NCBI GenBank assembly: GCA_020845455.1
Contig: JADLFO010000055.1
Span: 1 to 45,309 of the forward strand
DNA length: 45,309 nt
Direction: 5' to 3'
Source of the DNA: Caldilineaceae bacterium
Lineage (GTDB): Bacteria; Chloroflexota; Anaerolineae; Caldilineales; Caldilineaceae
Made by a program: the position numbers and the translations under genes. Positions 1 through 9,317 of this stretch are shown here, one piece after another. Numbering within the stretch: the first letter of the stretch is position 1; each line of letters opens with the position of its first letter. The notes under the pieces were generated by a model. It saw only the letters and a program-made list of their open reading frames with translations. It was not told the DNA's origin and made no database searches.

Positions 1-302
1 CGCCCCGCTGTCAAGGGCGGCAAACTGTAAACTTGCTGACAATTTTGACAGCATAGGCGTTGGGCTGCGGCCTCCCTCAGTGTACCCCCGCCCCATCGCC
101 CGTATGCGGCACAATGTCCCGCCACAAAAGGGACATTTGTCCCGCACCGTGCGCCGGGCTGCTGTCGTAGCGGCGAGCGGAGTTCCGCATAGTACAGCCG
201 GTCTGTTATCATAACGGCACGTTTGTTCTGGTTTTTGGCCGAGCCGGCGATTGTAGTTTATACCGGCTGTGTGTGAAATTCCGCAACCGAAAGGAGACCC
301 AA
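1..302. other. Gene-free leader region with two sets of inverted repeats
   Basis: No credible coding frame was seen. GCTGTCAA (7-14) is the inverted complement of TTGACAGC (45-52), an 8-bp inverted repeat. Further on, TGTCCC (115-120), GGGACA (130-135) and TGTCCC (138-143) form alternative hairpins; the longer pairing is AATGTCCC (113-120) with GGGACATT (130-137). The end of the region carries the probable promoter and Shine-Dalgarno of the first gene. Confidence 0.5.
235..264 (+). promoter_or_regulatory. Probable promoter of the DUF3224 gene
   Basis: TTGGCC (235-240) and TATACC (259-264) are separated by 18 nt. Transcription would begin near 271, about 30 nt before the ATG at 303. The match to the sigma-70-type consensus is fair, and it was judged by eye only. 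Confidence 0.4.
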
Positions 303-707
303 ATGACTGCCCATGCTCAGGGCTATTACGAGATCGCCGATTGGGAAGAAAGCCCCTATGAGGAAGGCGAAGGCCAACCCAAACTCGCCCGCGCCGCTGT
401 CACCCAGACTTTTCATGGCGACGTCGAGGGGGAAAGCGCGACCCAATATCTCATGGCCTATCTGGAAGACGGCTCGGCTACCTCTATCGGGTTGACGCGC
501 ATCACAGGCCGGTTGGGTGGGCGCAGCGGCAGCTTTGTCGTATATCAGATCAGCCTCTATCAGGGTGGCGAGGCAGGTGTCAGCGAGACTTGGCAGATCA
601 TTCCCGGTTCGGGGAGCGGTGACCTGCGCGGGCTGAAAGGCACAGGGACGATGCACTCCAACGAGCACCGCCGCGCGACCTACACCTTGGACTACAGCTT
701 CGAATAG
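303..707 (+). CDS. DUF3224 domain protein
   Basis: Protein of 134 residues that reads as a full-length DUF3224 domain, a small beta-barrel family of unknown function. Visible family hallmarks are the early acidic-aromatic stretch IADWEESPYEEGEG, the TFHGDVEGES strand, RITGRLGGRSGSFVV in the middle and IIPGSGSGDLRGLKGTGTM near the end. No signal peptide or membrane segment is visible. The ATG at 303 is chosen because AAGGAG (291-296) precedes it at good spacing; an in-frame GTG at 273 lies within 5 nt of the predicted transcription start and has no ribosome site. The gene stands alone, with a separate promoter-like box before the next gene. The biochemical role is unknown. Confidence 0.75.
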   Translation: MTAHAQGYYEIADWEESPYEEGEGQPKLARAAVTQTFHGDVEGESATQYLMAYLEDGSATSIGLTRITGRLGGRSGSFVVYQISLYQGGEAGVSETWQIIPGSGSGDLRGLKGTGTMHSNEHRRATYTLDYSFE

Positions 708-756
708 CTGTCTGTCAGGCCGCCGGGCGCGCAATTCTCCGTCTCCGTTCCTGCTG

Positions 757-765
757 TGCTACAAT
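757..765 (+). promoter_or_regulatory. Extended -10 box before the MFS transporter
   Basis: TGCTACAAT (757-765) matches the extended -10 pattern TGnTATAAT at all but one base. No good -35 is visible. It overlaps the in-frame ATG at 764, which argues that this ATG is not the start and that translation begins at 809. Confidence 0.4.
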
Positions 766-808
766 GGTTCGGCGCTCGAAGATTTGCGGCTTGGCAGGGA
801 CGGAGACC

Positions 809-2077
809 ATGAACAACAAGCGGCTGTACGCGGCCTCGTTCGGCCATTTTGCGATCGATATCCTCAACTCCTCCATCGCCATCATCCTCACCGCGGTGGC
901 GGCAGAGTTCGACCTGTCGGTCAGCCAGATCGGGCTGGCGGCCATGCTCTATACCTTCGCCGCCTCGCTCACCCAGCCGCTGTTTGGCATCCTCGTCGAC
1001 AAACTCAACGGGCGCTGGATCACCGGTCTGGGCGTGCTGTGGACCATGACCTTCTATGCCCTGGCCCCCTGGATGCCCAACTACCCGGCTTTGGTCACCT
1101 GTCTGGTGATCGGCGCGCTGGGCAGCGGCGCGTTCCATCCGGCGGGGATGATCAACGCCACCATGGCGGGCGGCAAATATCCCACAACCGCCACCTCGAT
1201 CTTTTTCGTCTTGGGGCAGATCGGGCTGGCGTTTGGGCCGGTGATGACCGGCATCTTGATCCAGCGCTATGGGCTGGCGGCGATGCCCTATATGGCGCTC
1301 GCCATGACCCCTGCCGTGCTCTATGCGCTGGTGGTGCTGCGCCACCCCTATGAAGAAGAGGAGGCGCCCGCGGCTGTCGTCGCGCCCCCAGCCAAGCCCA
1401 CCCCAGCCAAGCCCACCGTCTCTGCCCCCGCCGCGCCCCCTGCCGCCGCGGGCAGCGCCCTGGGGCGCACGTCCAGGAGCGGCCTCTATGTGGCGCTGGC
1501 CTTTATTTTGCTCATCAGCCTGCGCTCCACCACCCAGCAGAGCTTTACCATGCTGCTGCCCCGCTACTTTGCCGACCAGGGCTACACGCCCGCCATGTAC
1601 GGCACGATGCTCGGCGTCTTGGGGCTGGCGGGCGCGCTGGGGACCTTTGTCGGCGGCTATCTGGGCGACCGCTACAACCGGCGCATGGTCATCTTTGCGT
1701 CGATGACGCTGGGCGCGCTTTTCTCGTTTCTCATGCTCCACACCGACGGCTGGGCCTATGTCGCCGTGGCGCTGGGCGGCGGGCTGATGATGAACATCCC
1801 GCACAGCGTGCTGCTCATCATGGCACAGCGGCTGCTGCCCAAACGCAAGGGCATGATCGGCGGCGCGGTCTTGGGGCTGATGTTCGCCAGCGGCGCGGCC
1901 ATGGCGGGGCTGGCCAGTTGGGTAGCCGACTGGGTAGGGCTGCCCGCCGTGCTGTCGGTGATCGCGCTCCTGCCGGTGGGCGCGGGGCTGTGCGCCCTGC
2001 TGCTGCCCTCCACGCGCGGCAGCGAAAGCATCGCCGTCGAACCTGTGCAAGGGCCGGCGGTCTCGGCGGCGGATTGA
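809..2077 (+). CDS. MFS transporter, fosmidomycin-resistance type
   Basis: Protein of 422 residues with about 12 hydrophobic segments, a member of the major facilitator superfamily. The N-terminus (ASFGHFAIDILNSSIAIIL, then GLAAMLYTFAASLTQPLFG) resembles the Fsr/fosmidomycin-resistance branch of drug-efflux permeases. The central cytoplasmic loop between segments 6 and 7 is an Ala/Pro/Lys-rich low-complexity linker with KPTPAKPT-type repeats, about 40 residues. The second half carries GGYLGDRYNRR, the usual MFS loop motif. Start at ATG 809 is supported by GGAG at 802-805; an upstream in-frame ATG at 764 sits inside the probable -10 box. Substrate cannot be told from sequence. A mevalonate kinase elsewhere in the window suggests isoprenoids are not made only by the fosmidomycin-sensitive route, so fosmidomycin may not be the natural substrate. 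Confidence 0.8.
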   Translation: MNNKRLYAASFGHFAIDILNSSIAIILTAVAAEFDLSVSQIGLAAMLYTFAASLTQPLFGILVDKLNGRWITGLGVLWTMTFYALAPWMPNYPALVTCLVIGALGSGAFHPAGMINATMAGGKYPTTATSIFFVLGQIGLAFGPVMTGILIQRYGLAAMPYMALAMTPAVLYALVVLRHPYEEEEAPAAVVAPPAKPTPAKPTVSAPAAPPAAAGSALGRTSRSGLYVALAFILLISLRSTTQQSFTMLLPRYFADQGYTPAMYGTMLGVLGLAGALGTFVGGYLGDRYNRRMVIFASMTLGALFSFLMLHTDGWAYVAVALGGGLMMNIPHSVLLIMAQRLLPKRKGMIGGAVLGLMFASGAAMAGLASWVADWVGLPAVLSVIALLPVGAGLCALLLPSTRGSESIAVEPVQGPAVSAAD

Positions 2078-2096
2078 CGCCGGCCCGATGCGAGGT

Positions 2097-2128
2097 TTTT
2101 GTAATTAAAACATACTAATTTGACAAAA
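2097..2128. promoter_or_regulatory. Imperfect inverted repeat, candidate operator of the SufR-like gene
   Basis: The left arm is TTTTGT-AATTA (2097-2107). The right arm is TAATT-tg-ACAAAA (2116-2128), its inverted complement apart from a 2-nt insertion, around an 8-nt AT-rich spacer. It covers the -35 hexamer of the promoter, a position where a bound repressor would block RNA polymerase. Assignment to SufR autoregulation is inference. Confidence 0.4.
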
Positions 2129-2149
2129 TTCGGCGCGCCGTGGTATACT
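2120..2149 (+). promoter_or_regulatory. Strong promoter of the SufR-like regulator
   Basis: TTGACA (2120-2125), an 18-nt spacer, then TATACT (2144-2149) preceded by TGG, so it also fits an extended -10. Transcription should start near 2156 and leave a leader of about 84 nt. This rules out the longer reading frame that begins inside the -35 box. Confidence 0.8.
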
Positions 2150-2239
2150 CGGCCATTGAGTGTACTGCGGTGTTTTTTTGTTTGGATTTGCGCGGTTGTT
2201 GCACGCCTGCGACGACGGCGAGTCGCACAGGAACTGCTT

Positions 2240-2890
2240 ATGGGGCTAAACGCCTATCGTGACCGAGAAAGTCCGGCCTGGCAGATCGTCGAATATCTGA
2301 AACGCAGCGGCGCGGCCACGGTCAAGGAGTTGGAGGAGTTGTTGGGCGTCACCACGACGGCGGTGCGCCAGCATCTCAACACGCTGCAGGCCGACGGCTA
2401 TGTGGAGCGCCAGCGCGTCCATGCCGGCGTCGGCAGGCCGCACCACGCCTATTCGATCACGGCCAAGGCGCATGAACTGTTTGCCTGTCACTGCGACGAC
2501 CTGGCCCTAACCTTGCTGGAAGAGGTCTTTGCGTTGGAAGGCAAGGATCGCGCCGCGCTGCTGTTGGGCCGTGTGGGCAGCCGTCTTGCCCAGCGCTACG
2601 TCGATTCGGTGCGCTCGACGATCCTGCAGGAGCGCGTCGAACAACTGGCCGAGGCGCTCTACACGCGCGGCGTCTTGACCGATGTCAAGGTGCAAGACGA
2701 CGAGACCTTTATCCTGCGCACCTATACCTGCCCCTATCATGAACTGGCGCAAGAACACCGCGACATCTGTGAGATGGACGAAGAGGTGATGCGCACCGTC
2801 CTTGGCTCCGAGGTCAGCCTGAGCGCCTGTATGATGGACGGGCATCACGGCTGTTCGTTTGTCGTCAGCCGCAGCGGGGGGCAAGCTTAG
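2240..2890 (+). CDS. sufR: SufR-like Fe-S cluster-sensing transcriptional regulator
   Basis: Protein of 216 residues. An N-terminal winged helix-turn-helix (about 13-75, with TVKELEELLGVTTTAVRQHL as recognition region) is followed by a helical middle and a cysteine-rich C-terminus. Cysteines 164, 177, 197 and 205 (Cx12C, Cx19C, Cx7C; TCPYHELA, HRDIC, LSAC, HHGCSFVV) match the cluster-binding tail of SufR-type repressors, which release DNA when their Fe-S cluster is lost and so de-repress suf genes. Position immediately upstream of sufC supports this. Start at ATG 2240 follows AGGA (2229-2232); a longer frame would start within the promoter. The gene probably autoregulates through the inverted repeat around 2097-2128. 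Other ArsR/DeoR-type regulators share the fold, but the cysteine tail makes SufR the best call. Confidence 0.82.
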   Translation: MGLNAYRDRESPAWQIVEYLKRSGAATVKELEELLGVTTTAVRQHLNTLQADGYVERQRVHAGVGRPHHAYSITAKAHELFACHCDDLALTLLEEVFALEGKDRAALLLGRVGSRLAQRYVDSVRSTILQERVEQLAEALYTRGVLTDVKVQDDETFILRTYTCPYHELAQEHRDICEMDEEVMRTVLGSEVSLSACMMDGHHGCSFVVSRSGGQA

Positions 2891-2939
2891 GCTAACGGCG
2901 GCGAGGGGCGCGCACCCAAGATCGACCGTTGGTCATATC

Positions 2940-2948
2940 TGGTAATAT
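2940..2948 (+). promoter_or_regulatory. Possible extended -10 box before sufC
   Basis: TGGTAATAT (2940-2948) fits the extended -10 pattern. No convincing -35 lies upstream. No terminator is visible after the regulator, so sufCBD could also be read from the promoter at 2120. Confidence 0.3.
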
Positions 2949-3078
2949 CCTTTTTAGGTTTGAACCATACAGACACGGAATCAGCGGCCCAGGCAACCTA
3001 GTGCGGTTCGCCGAGAAAACGAAGCGCACAGGCAAGAAACCGGGTCAAAAGCATCAGCAAAAGAGGAGTGCAACAGCA

Positions 3079-3885
3079 ATGAGCGTTCTGGAAATCCGCA
3101 ATCTCCACGCTTCTGTCGAGGACACCGAGATTCTCAAAGGGGTGAATTTGACGCTGCGCAGCGGGGAGATCCACGCCCTGATGGGTCCCAACGGCTCCGG
3201 CAAATCGACCCTGGCCTATGTCATCGCCGGCCACCCGCACTATAGAGTGACTGAGGGCGATATTTTGTTGGACGGCGAGAGCATCTTGGAGATGGAAGCC
3301 GACGAACGCTGCCGCGCCGGCCTTTTTCTGGCCTTTCAATATCCTGTGGCCGTGCCGGGCGTGAGCGTGGCGAATTTCCTGCGCACGGCTGTTTCCAACG
3401 TGCGCGGCTACACCGGCCAGCCCGCGGAGGCCGGCCGCCCCGGCGCGGTCGGCAGCAACCTGATGCCGATGCGTGAGTTCCGCCGCGAACTCAACGACAA
3501 GATGGCGCAGTACAACGTGGACCCCAGCTTTGCCCGCCGCTATCTCAACGATGGTTTTTCCGGCGGTGAAAAGAAGCGCACCGAGGTCTTGCAGATGGCG
3601 ATGCTTGAACCGAAGTTCGCCATCCTCGACGAGTCCGACTCCGGGCTGGACATCGACGCGCTGCGCGTGGTGTCGGACGGCATCAACAAGCTGGCGACGC
3701 CTGACCGGGGTTTTCTGCTGGTGACGCACTATCAGCGCATTTTGAACTATGTCAAGCCCGACTATGTGAGCATCTTCTACAATGGCCGCGTGGTCATGAC
3801 CGGCGGCCCCGAAGTGGCGCACATGCTGGAGGAACGGGGCTACACTTGGGTTGAGCAGGAATTCGCCGAAACCGCTGCCGCGTAA
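3079..3885 (+). CDS. sufC: Fe-S cluster assembly ATPase SufC
   Basis: Protein of 268 residues, an ABC-type ATPase without membrane segments. It shows Walker A GPNGSGKS (36-43), the Q-loop region AFQYP (85-89), the signature FSGGEKKR (160-167), Walker B AILDESD (181-187), the SufC-typical [11 protein letters not shown], and the switch histidine in VTHYQR (217). SufC drives the SufBCD scaffold that assembles Fe-S clusters in the cytoplasm. Start at ATG 3079 follows AGGAG (3064-3068). Two other in-frame starts upstream lack ribosome sites and would add a non-family N-terminus. It is the first structural gene of the sufCBD block; sufB follows after a spacer of 131 nt occupied by a dispersed repeat. 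The stretch at 112-126 ([13 protein letters not shown]) looks like a family-variable loop. Confidence 0.95.
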   Translation: MSVLEIRNLHASVEDTEILKGVNLTLRSGEIHALMGPNGSGKSTLAYVIAGHPHYRVTEGDILLDGESILEMEADERCRAGLFLAFQYPVAVPGVSVANFLRTAVSNVRGYTGQPAEAGRPGAVGSNLMPMREFRRELNDKMAQYNVDPSFARRYLNDGFSGGEKKRTEVLQMAMLEPKFAILDESDSGLDIDALRVVSDGINKLATPDRGFLLVTHYQRILNYVKPDYVSIFYNGRVVMTGGPEVAHMLEERGYTWVEQEFAETAAA

Positions 3886-3893
3886 GCAGAGGA

Positions 3894-3968
3894 TTCACCG
3901 CAAAGAGCGCAAAACCTCGATCTTCTATTTCCCTCTTCTGGGCTTTGCGAGCTTTGCGTCCTTTGCGG
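3894..3968. repeat. Dispersed CCGCAAAG hairpin repeat, copy 1
   Basis: TTCACCGCAAAG (3894-3905) at one end and CTTTGCG / CCTTTGCGG (to 3968) at the other form an imperfect inverted repeat filling most of the sufC-sufB spacer. Related copies lie at 18463-18614 and 31828-31857. No coding frame is present. Confidence 0.7.
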
Positions 3969-4016
3969 TTAGAAACCCTCTGACGGCGGCAGACTGAACA
4001 GCAAGGAGAGAAACTG

Positions 4017-5432
4017 ATGGCGACACAGACCGACCGCGAACAACTGAGCGGTGTCAAGGACGAGTATCAGTATGGGTTCTATGATGAGATCAAGCCGGTC
4101 TTTAAGGCCGAACGCGGTCTAAACCACACGGTGATCGACCAGATCTCCGACCATAAGCAAGAGCCGCAGTGGATGCGCGAGTTCCGCCACAAGGCGCTGG
4201 ATATCTTCCTGTCCAAGCCGATGCCGGAGTGGGGCGCGGATTTGAGCGGCATCGACTTTGACGAGATCTACTACTACCTGCGTCCCTCCGTGGGCACAGA
4301 AAAGTCTTGGGATAATGTGCCCGAGGGCATCAAGAACACCTTCGAGCGGTTGGGCATCCCCGAAGCCGAACGCAAGTTCCTGGCGGGCGTGGGCGCGCAA
4401 TACGACTCCGAGGTGGTCTATCACAGCCTGCGCCAGGAATGGGAAAAGCTGGGTGTGGTCTTCCTGGATATGGACAGCGGGCTGCGCGAGCATGAAGACA
4501 TTGTGCGCGAATATTTCGCCACCATCATCCCCGCATCCGACAATAAGTTTGCGGCGCTCAACAGCGCGGTGTGGAGCGGCGGCAGCTTTGTCTATGTGCC
4601 CAAGGGCGTGCATGTCGATATCCCGCTCCAGGCCTATTTTCGCATCAACGCCCAGAATATGGGTCAGTTCGAGCGCACGCTGATCATCCTGGAGGAGGGC
4701 GCCAGCGTCCACTATGTGGAGGGCTGTACGGCCCCCATCTACAGCAGCAACAGCCTGCACAGCGCCGTGGTGGAGATCATCATCAAGAAGGGCGGGCGCT
4801 GCCGCTACACCACAATTCAGAACTGGAGCACCGACGTCTACAACCTGGTCACCAAGCGCGCCGTTGCCTATGACGGCGCGACCATGGAATGGATCGACGG
4901 CAACCTGGGCAGCAAGGTCACGATGAAGTATCCCGCGGTCTATATGATGGGGCCAAAGGCGCATGGGGAGATCCTCTCGATCGCCTTTGCCGGCCGCGGC
5001 CAGCATCAAGACGCCGGCGGCAAGGTCGTGCATGGCGCACCCTTCACCAGTTCCAAGATCGTGTCGAAGTCGATCAGCAAGGACGGCGGGCGCGCCAGCT
5101 ATCGCGGGCTGCTCAAGGTCGCCAAGGGCGCGCATCACTCCAAGAGCAACGTCGTCTGCGATGCCTTGCTGCTGGACGAGCGCAGCCGCTCCGACACCTA
5201 TCCGTACATCGAGATCGAAGAAGACAACGTGAGCGTGGGCCACGAAGCTTCGGTCAGCAAGATCGGCGAGGAGCAGCTTTTCTATCTGATGAGCCGCGGC
5301 ATCGGCGAAGATGAAGCCGCCGCCATGATCGTGGGCGGGTTTATCGAGCCTTTGGTCAAGGAACTGCCCATGGAATATGCCGTGGAGATGAACCGCCTGA
5401 TCCAGCTCCAGATGGAAGGCAGCATCGGTTAG
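4017..5432 (+). CDS. sufB: Fe-S cluster assembly scaffold protein SufB
   Basis: Protein of 471 residues, close to the usual 465-495 for SufB. It forms the SufBC2D complex on which clusters are built from sulfur relayed by SufS/SufU. Recognisable blocks are the N-terminal [14 protein letters not shown], the beta-helix core with [19 protein letters not shown] and the C-terminal stretch EHEAS-like [21 protein letters not shown] followed by [25 protein letters not shown], which reads like Bacillus-type SufB. The start is ATG 4017 after AAGGAGAG (4003-4010). It lies between sufC and sufD, all on the same strand, and is separated from sufD by a large intergenic hairpin. Confidence 0.96.
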   Translation: MATQTDREQLSGVKDEYQYGFYDEIKPVFKAERGLNHTVIDQISDHKQEPQWMREFRHKALDIFLSKPMPEWGADLSGIDFDEIYYYLRPSVGTEKSWDNVPEGIKNTFERLGIPEAERKFLAGVGAQYDSEVVYHSLRQEWEKLGVVFLDMDSGLREHEDIVREYFATIIPASDNKFAALNSAVWSGGSFVYVPKGVHVDIPLQAYFRINAQNMGQFERTLIILEEGASVHYVEGCTAPIYSSNSLHSAVVEIIIKKGGRCRYTTIQNWSTDVYNLVTKRAVAYDGATMEWIDGNLGSKVTMKYPAVYMMGPKAHGEILSIAFAGRGQHQDAGGKVVHGAPFTSSKIVSKSISKDGGRASYRGLLKVAKGAHHSKSNVVCDALLLDERSRSDTYPYIEIEEDNVSVGHEASVSKIGEEQLFYLMSRGIGEDEAAAMIVGGFIEPLVKELPMEYAVEMNRLIQLQMEGSIG

Positions 5433-5441
5433 CCCATTTCA

Positions 5442-5496
5442 GACAACGGGCGCGGCGCACCCGGCGTTACCATCCGGCGGGTGCGCCCCCGTTGTC
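5442..5496 (+). promoter_or_regulatory. Large intergenic hairpin between sufB and sufD
   Basis: GACAACGGG (5442-5450) pairs with CCCGTTGTC (5488-5496), and GCGCACCCG (5455-5463) pairs with CGGGTGCGC (5478-5486). This gives two 9-bp stems separated by an asymmetric bulge, with a 14-nt loop. No T-run follows, so it is not a standard terminator. It may set mRNA stability or the SufB:SufD ratio (inference). Confidence 0.7.
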
Positions 5497-5522
5497 TCAA
5501 GCTGTACGGAGGAAATAGGAAC

Positions 5523-6857
<1,335 letters not shown>

Positions 6858-6956
6858 GCGCGTGCCGGCGCACGGCAGAGGCGCGGTTCTCTAGCCGCAC
6901 ATATGCGCGATGCCGCAGGCTGGGCAGGATGCCCGACCACGCATGACAAGGAAGAT

Positions 6957-6999
6957 CGGGCGACCGCGATGGGCAGTTCTCGCGTCGCCCGTTTTTGTT
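6957..6999 (+). terminator. Rho-independent terminator after sufD
   Basis: CGGGCGAC-c-GCGA (6957-6969) pairs with TCGCGTCGCCCG (6980-6991) with one bulged base and a 10-nt loop, followed by TTTTTGTTT. It closes the sufCBD transcript about 100 nt after the sufD stop. Confidence 0.85.
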
Positions 7000-7037
7000 T
7001 CGATTATGTGACGAAAGTTGCAGCCTAGGCCGCTGGA

Positions 7038-7067
7038 TTGGTCTATGCTGTGGCGCGGGAGTATGAT
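7038..7067 (+). promoter_or_regulatory. Probable promoter of the sufS block
   Basis: TTGGTC (7038-7043), an 18-nt spacer and TATGAT (7062-7067). It lies between the terminator at 6957 and the sufS start, so transcription of sufS would start near 7074 with a leader of about 100 nt. Confidence 0.5.
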
Positions 7068-7173
7068 ACACCTCGACCCGGATTGGTGGCGCGGATTTGT
7101 GACCTGGGCGCAGGGATCGGAGAGGCGCTCGCTTTCCGGAGTGGATTCCGTATCTGTAAGGATGGAACAAACC

Positions 7174-8454
7174 ATGATGGCAAACCTTGACCCAGTGGCG
7201 GTTCAACCGGCGACAATTCAAGGGACGGCTCAAGACCGCGTCGCGGCCATTCGCCGCGATTTTCCGATCCTAAAGCGCCAGGTGCATGACAAGCCGCTGG
7301 TCTACCTGGATAACGCCGCTACCAGCCAAAAGCCGGAATCGGTGCTGGCTGTGCTGGACGACTATTACCGGCGCTACAACGCCAATGTTCATCGGGGCGT
7401 GCATACGCTCAGCGAAGAGGCCACCGCGGCCTATGAGCGCGCCCGGCTGCAGGTAGCCCGTTTTATCAATGCCGCCGGCGAAAAGGAAGTGATCTTTACG
7501 CGCGGCACGACCGAAAGCATCAACCTGGTGGCGCAAAGCTGGGGCCGCGCCAACCTGCGTCCGGGCGACGAGGTGCTGATCACCGAGATGGAGCACCACA
7601 GCAACATTGTGCCCTGGCAACTGTTGGCCGAGCAGGTGGGCTTTACCCTGCGCTATATCCCGATCACCGCCGAGGGGCTGCTGGACCTGTCGCACCTCGA
7701 TACGCTGCTGACCGAGCGCACCAAGCTGTTGAGCTTTGTCCATGCCAGCAATGTGCTGGGGACAATCAACCCGGTGCGGGAACTGGTGGCTGCGGCGCGC
7801 GCGGTCGGGGCCAAGGTGCTGGTGGACGGCGCGCAGAGCGTGCCGCATATGCCGGTTGACGTGCGGGCATTGGATGTGGATTTTCTGGCCTTCAGCAGCC
7901 ACAAAATGTGTGGGCCGACCGGGATCGGCGTGCTCTACGGCAAGCGGGCCTTGCTGGAAGCGATGCCGCCTTGGATGGGCGGCGGCGACATGATCCGCGA
8001 GGTCAAGCTGACGGGCAGCAAGTGGAACACGCTGCCCTACAAGTTTGAGGCCGGGACGCCCTCGATTGCCGAGGCCATCGGCTTGGGCGCGGCGGTCGAA
8101 TACCTGAGCGGTATCGGTATGGAGTGGGTAGCGGCCCACGAGCGCGAGCTGGTCGTCTATGCCTATGAGCGGCTCAGCCGGGTCGAGGGCGTGCGCATTC
8201 TCGGTCCTGGGCCGGAGGCGCGCGGCGGGCTGGTGGCCTTTACCGCCGGCGATATCCACCCGCACGACCTGGCCGCGATCCTCGATGCCGAGGGGGTGGC
8301 GGTGCGCGCCGGCCACCACTGCGCCCAGCCCATTCACGACCGTATGGGGATCGTCGCCTCGGCGCGTGCCAGCCTATATATCTACAACACGCCCGACGAG
8401 GTCGACCGGCTGGCCGAGGCGCTGGAAAAAGCGGCGGATATCTTCGCTTTATAA
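7174..8454 (+). CDS. sufS: Cysteine desulfurase SufS
   Basis: Protein of 426 residues, a class II (NifS/SufS) pyridoxal-phosphate cysteine desulfurase that takes sulfur from cysteine and passes it to SufU. It shows YLDNAATSQKP (44-54), FTRGTTESIN, EMEHHSNIVPW, the PLP lysine K244 in SSHKMCGPTG and the active-site cysteine C383 in RAGHHCAQP. Start choice is uncertain: ATG 7162, 7174 and 7177 are all in frame. 7174 is preferred because AAGGA (7158-7162) lies 11 nt before it. A longer frame reaching back to 7018 would include the promoter. It opens the second suf block (sufS, sufU, Rieske, SufT), separated from sufD by a terminator. Confidence 0.93.
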   Translation: MMANLDPVAVQPATIQGTAQDRVAAIRRDFPILKRQVHDKPLVYLDNAATSQKPESVLAVLDDYYRRYNANVHRGVHTLSEEATAAYERARLQVARFINAAGEKEVIFTRGTTESINLVAQSWGRANLRPGDEVLITEMEHHSNIVPWQLLAEQVGFTLRYIPITAEGLLDLSHLDTLLTERTKLLSFVHASNVLGTINPVRELVAAARAVGAKVLVDGAQSVPHMPVDVRALDVDFLAFSSHKMCGPTGIGVLYGKRALLEAMPPWMGGGDMIREVKLTGSKWNTLPYKFEAGTPSIAEAIGLGAAVEYLSGIGMEWVAAHERELVVYAYERLSRVEGVRILGPGPEARGGLVAFTAGDIHPHDLAAILDAEGVAVRAGHHCAQPIHDRMGIVASARASLYIYNTPDEVDRLAEALEKAADIFAL

Positions 8455-8482
8455 GAGGGTGAGTATTCTGAGGATTCAAACC

Positions 8483-8863
8483 ATGGATGCACTGTATCGC
8501 GAGGCGATTCTCGACCACTATCGCCATCCCCGCCATAAGGGGGCGCTGGAGGCTGCCGACATCCACTTTCACGACTCGAATCCTTTTTGCGGGGACGAGA
8601 TCACGATTGATCTGAAGGTCGAAGACGGCAAGGTTGTCGACGCTGCGTTTGACGGCCGCGGCTGTGCCATCAGCCAGGCAACCGCCAGCATGTTGATGGA
8701 GGAAGTGATCGGCAAGACGCTCGACGATCTGAAAACCTGGGACAAAGAGTATATCTTGGAGATGTTGGGCATCGAGATCGGCCCCGTGCGGCTCAAATGT
8801 GCGCTGCTGCCCCTAAAGGTGCTCAAGGCGGGCGTATGGGGTCTGGATGAGTGGCCCGAATAA
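8483..8863 (+). CDS. sufU: Sulfurtransferase / scaffold-like protein SufU
   Basis: Protein of 126 residues of the IscU/SufU family. Cysteines C36 (NPFCGDE), C61 (GRGCAISQAS-type) and C106 (RLKCALLP) and aspartate D38 supply the usual zinc site. The segment between C61 and C106 contains the roughly 20-residue insertion typical of SufU rather than IscU (KTWDKEYILEMLGIEIGPVR). In this type of system SufU receives persulfide sulfur from SufS and hands it to SufBCD. ATG 8483 follows AGGA at 8471. It lies 28 nt after sufS and is probably cotranscribed with it. Confidence 0.93.
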   Translation: MDALYREAILDHYRHPRHKGALEAADIHFHDSNPFCGDEITIDLKVEDGKVVDAAFDGRGCAISQATASMLMEEVIGKTLDDLKTWDKEYILEMLGIEIGPVRLKCALLPLKVLKAGVWGLDEWPE

Positions 8864-8894
8864 CCGGACACGACACAGCAGAAACATGGAGATC

Positions 8895-9212
8895 ATGAGC
8901 GAGTTTATCAAGGTAGCCACCCTCGACGAGGTCCCGCTCAACGCCCGCAAGTTGATCGAGGTGGAAGGCTTTGAGATCGCGCTGTTCAATCTCAACGGCG
9001 AAATCTATGCCATCGAAAACATCTGCACGCACGATGGCGGGTCGTTGGGGGAGGGCACGATCGTCAATGGACATGAAGTCGAATGCCCGCGCCACGGCGC
9101 GCGTTTTGATATTCGCACCGGCGCGGCCCTCTGCCTGCCTGCCTTCGAACCGACCGGTAGCTATGCTGTGCGCGTCGAAGGCCAAGATGTTTTGATGGAG
9201 TCGCCGATCTAG
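8895..9212 (+). CDS. Rieske-type [2Fe-2S] ferredoxin
   Basis: Protein of 105 residues comprising a single Rieske domain without a signal peptide or catalytic domain. Cluster ligands are C44 and H46 in ICTHDGGSL and C64 and H67 in ECPRHGARFD. Stand-alone Rieske ferredoxins of this kind (NirD/BphF-like) transfer electrons in the cytoplasm, and they are often found in SUF operons of Gram-positive-type systems; here it sits 31 nt after sufU. Two ATGs (8886 and 8895) are in frame. 8895 gives the family-like MSEFIKVATLDEVP, although GGAG at 8888-8891 is closer than ideal. Confidence 0.88.
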   Translation: MSEFIKVATLDEVPLNARKLIEVEGFEIALFNLNGEIYAIENICTHDGGSLGEGTIVNGHEVECPRHGARFDIRTGAALCLPAFEPTGSYAVRVEGQDVLMESPI

Positions 9213-9317
9213 CGCCAAGCCGGCATCGGCCCGTATCTGTTGCACGACGGTTTCTCGACGGCGGCTGCGCGCCCGCCGCAGAGTCTTTGGGCATTTATCT
9301 ATCAAGGAGTGAACCGC

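Noticed and set aside
692-2050. Long minus-strand frame (452 codons) opposite the MFS transporter
   Set aside because: Translation is His/Gln/Arg-rich low-complexity sequence with no family features. It is a by-product of high GC opposite a real gene.
2120-2239. N-terminal extension of the SufR-like protein
   Set aside because: The frame would start in the -35 box of a near-consensus promoter, and ATG 2240 has a ribosome site and family-like start.
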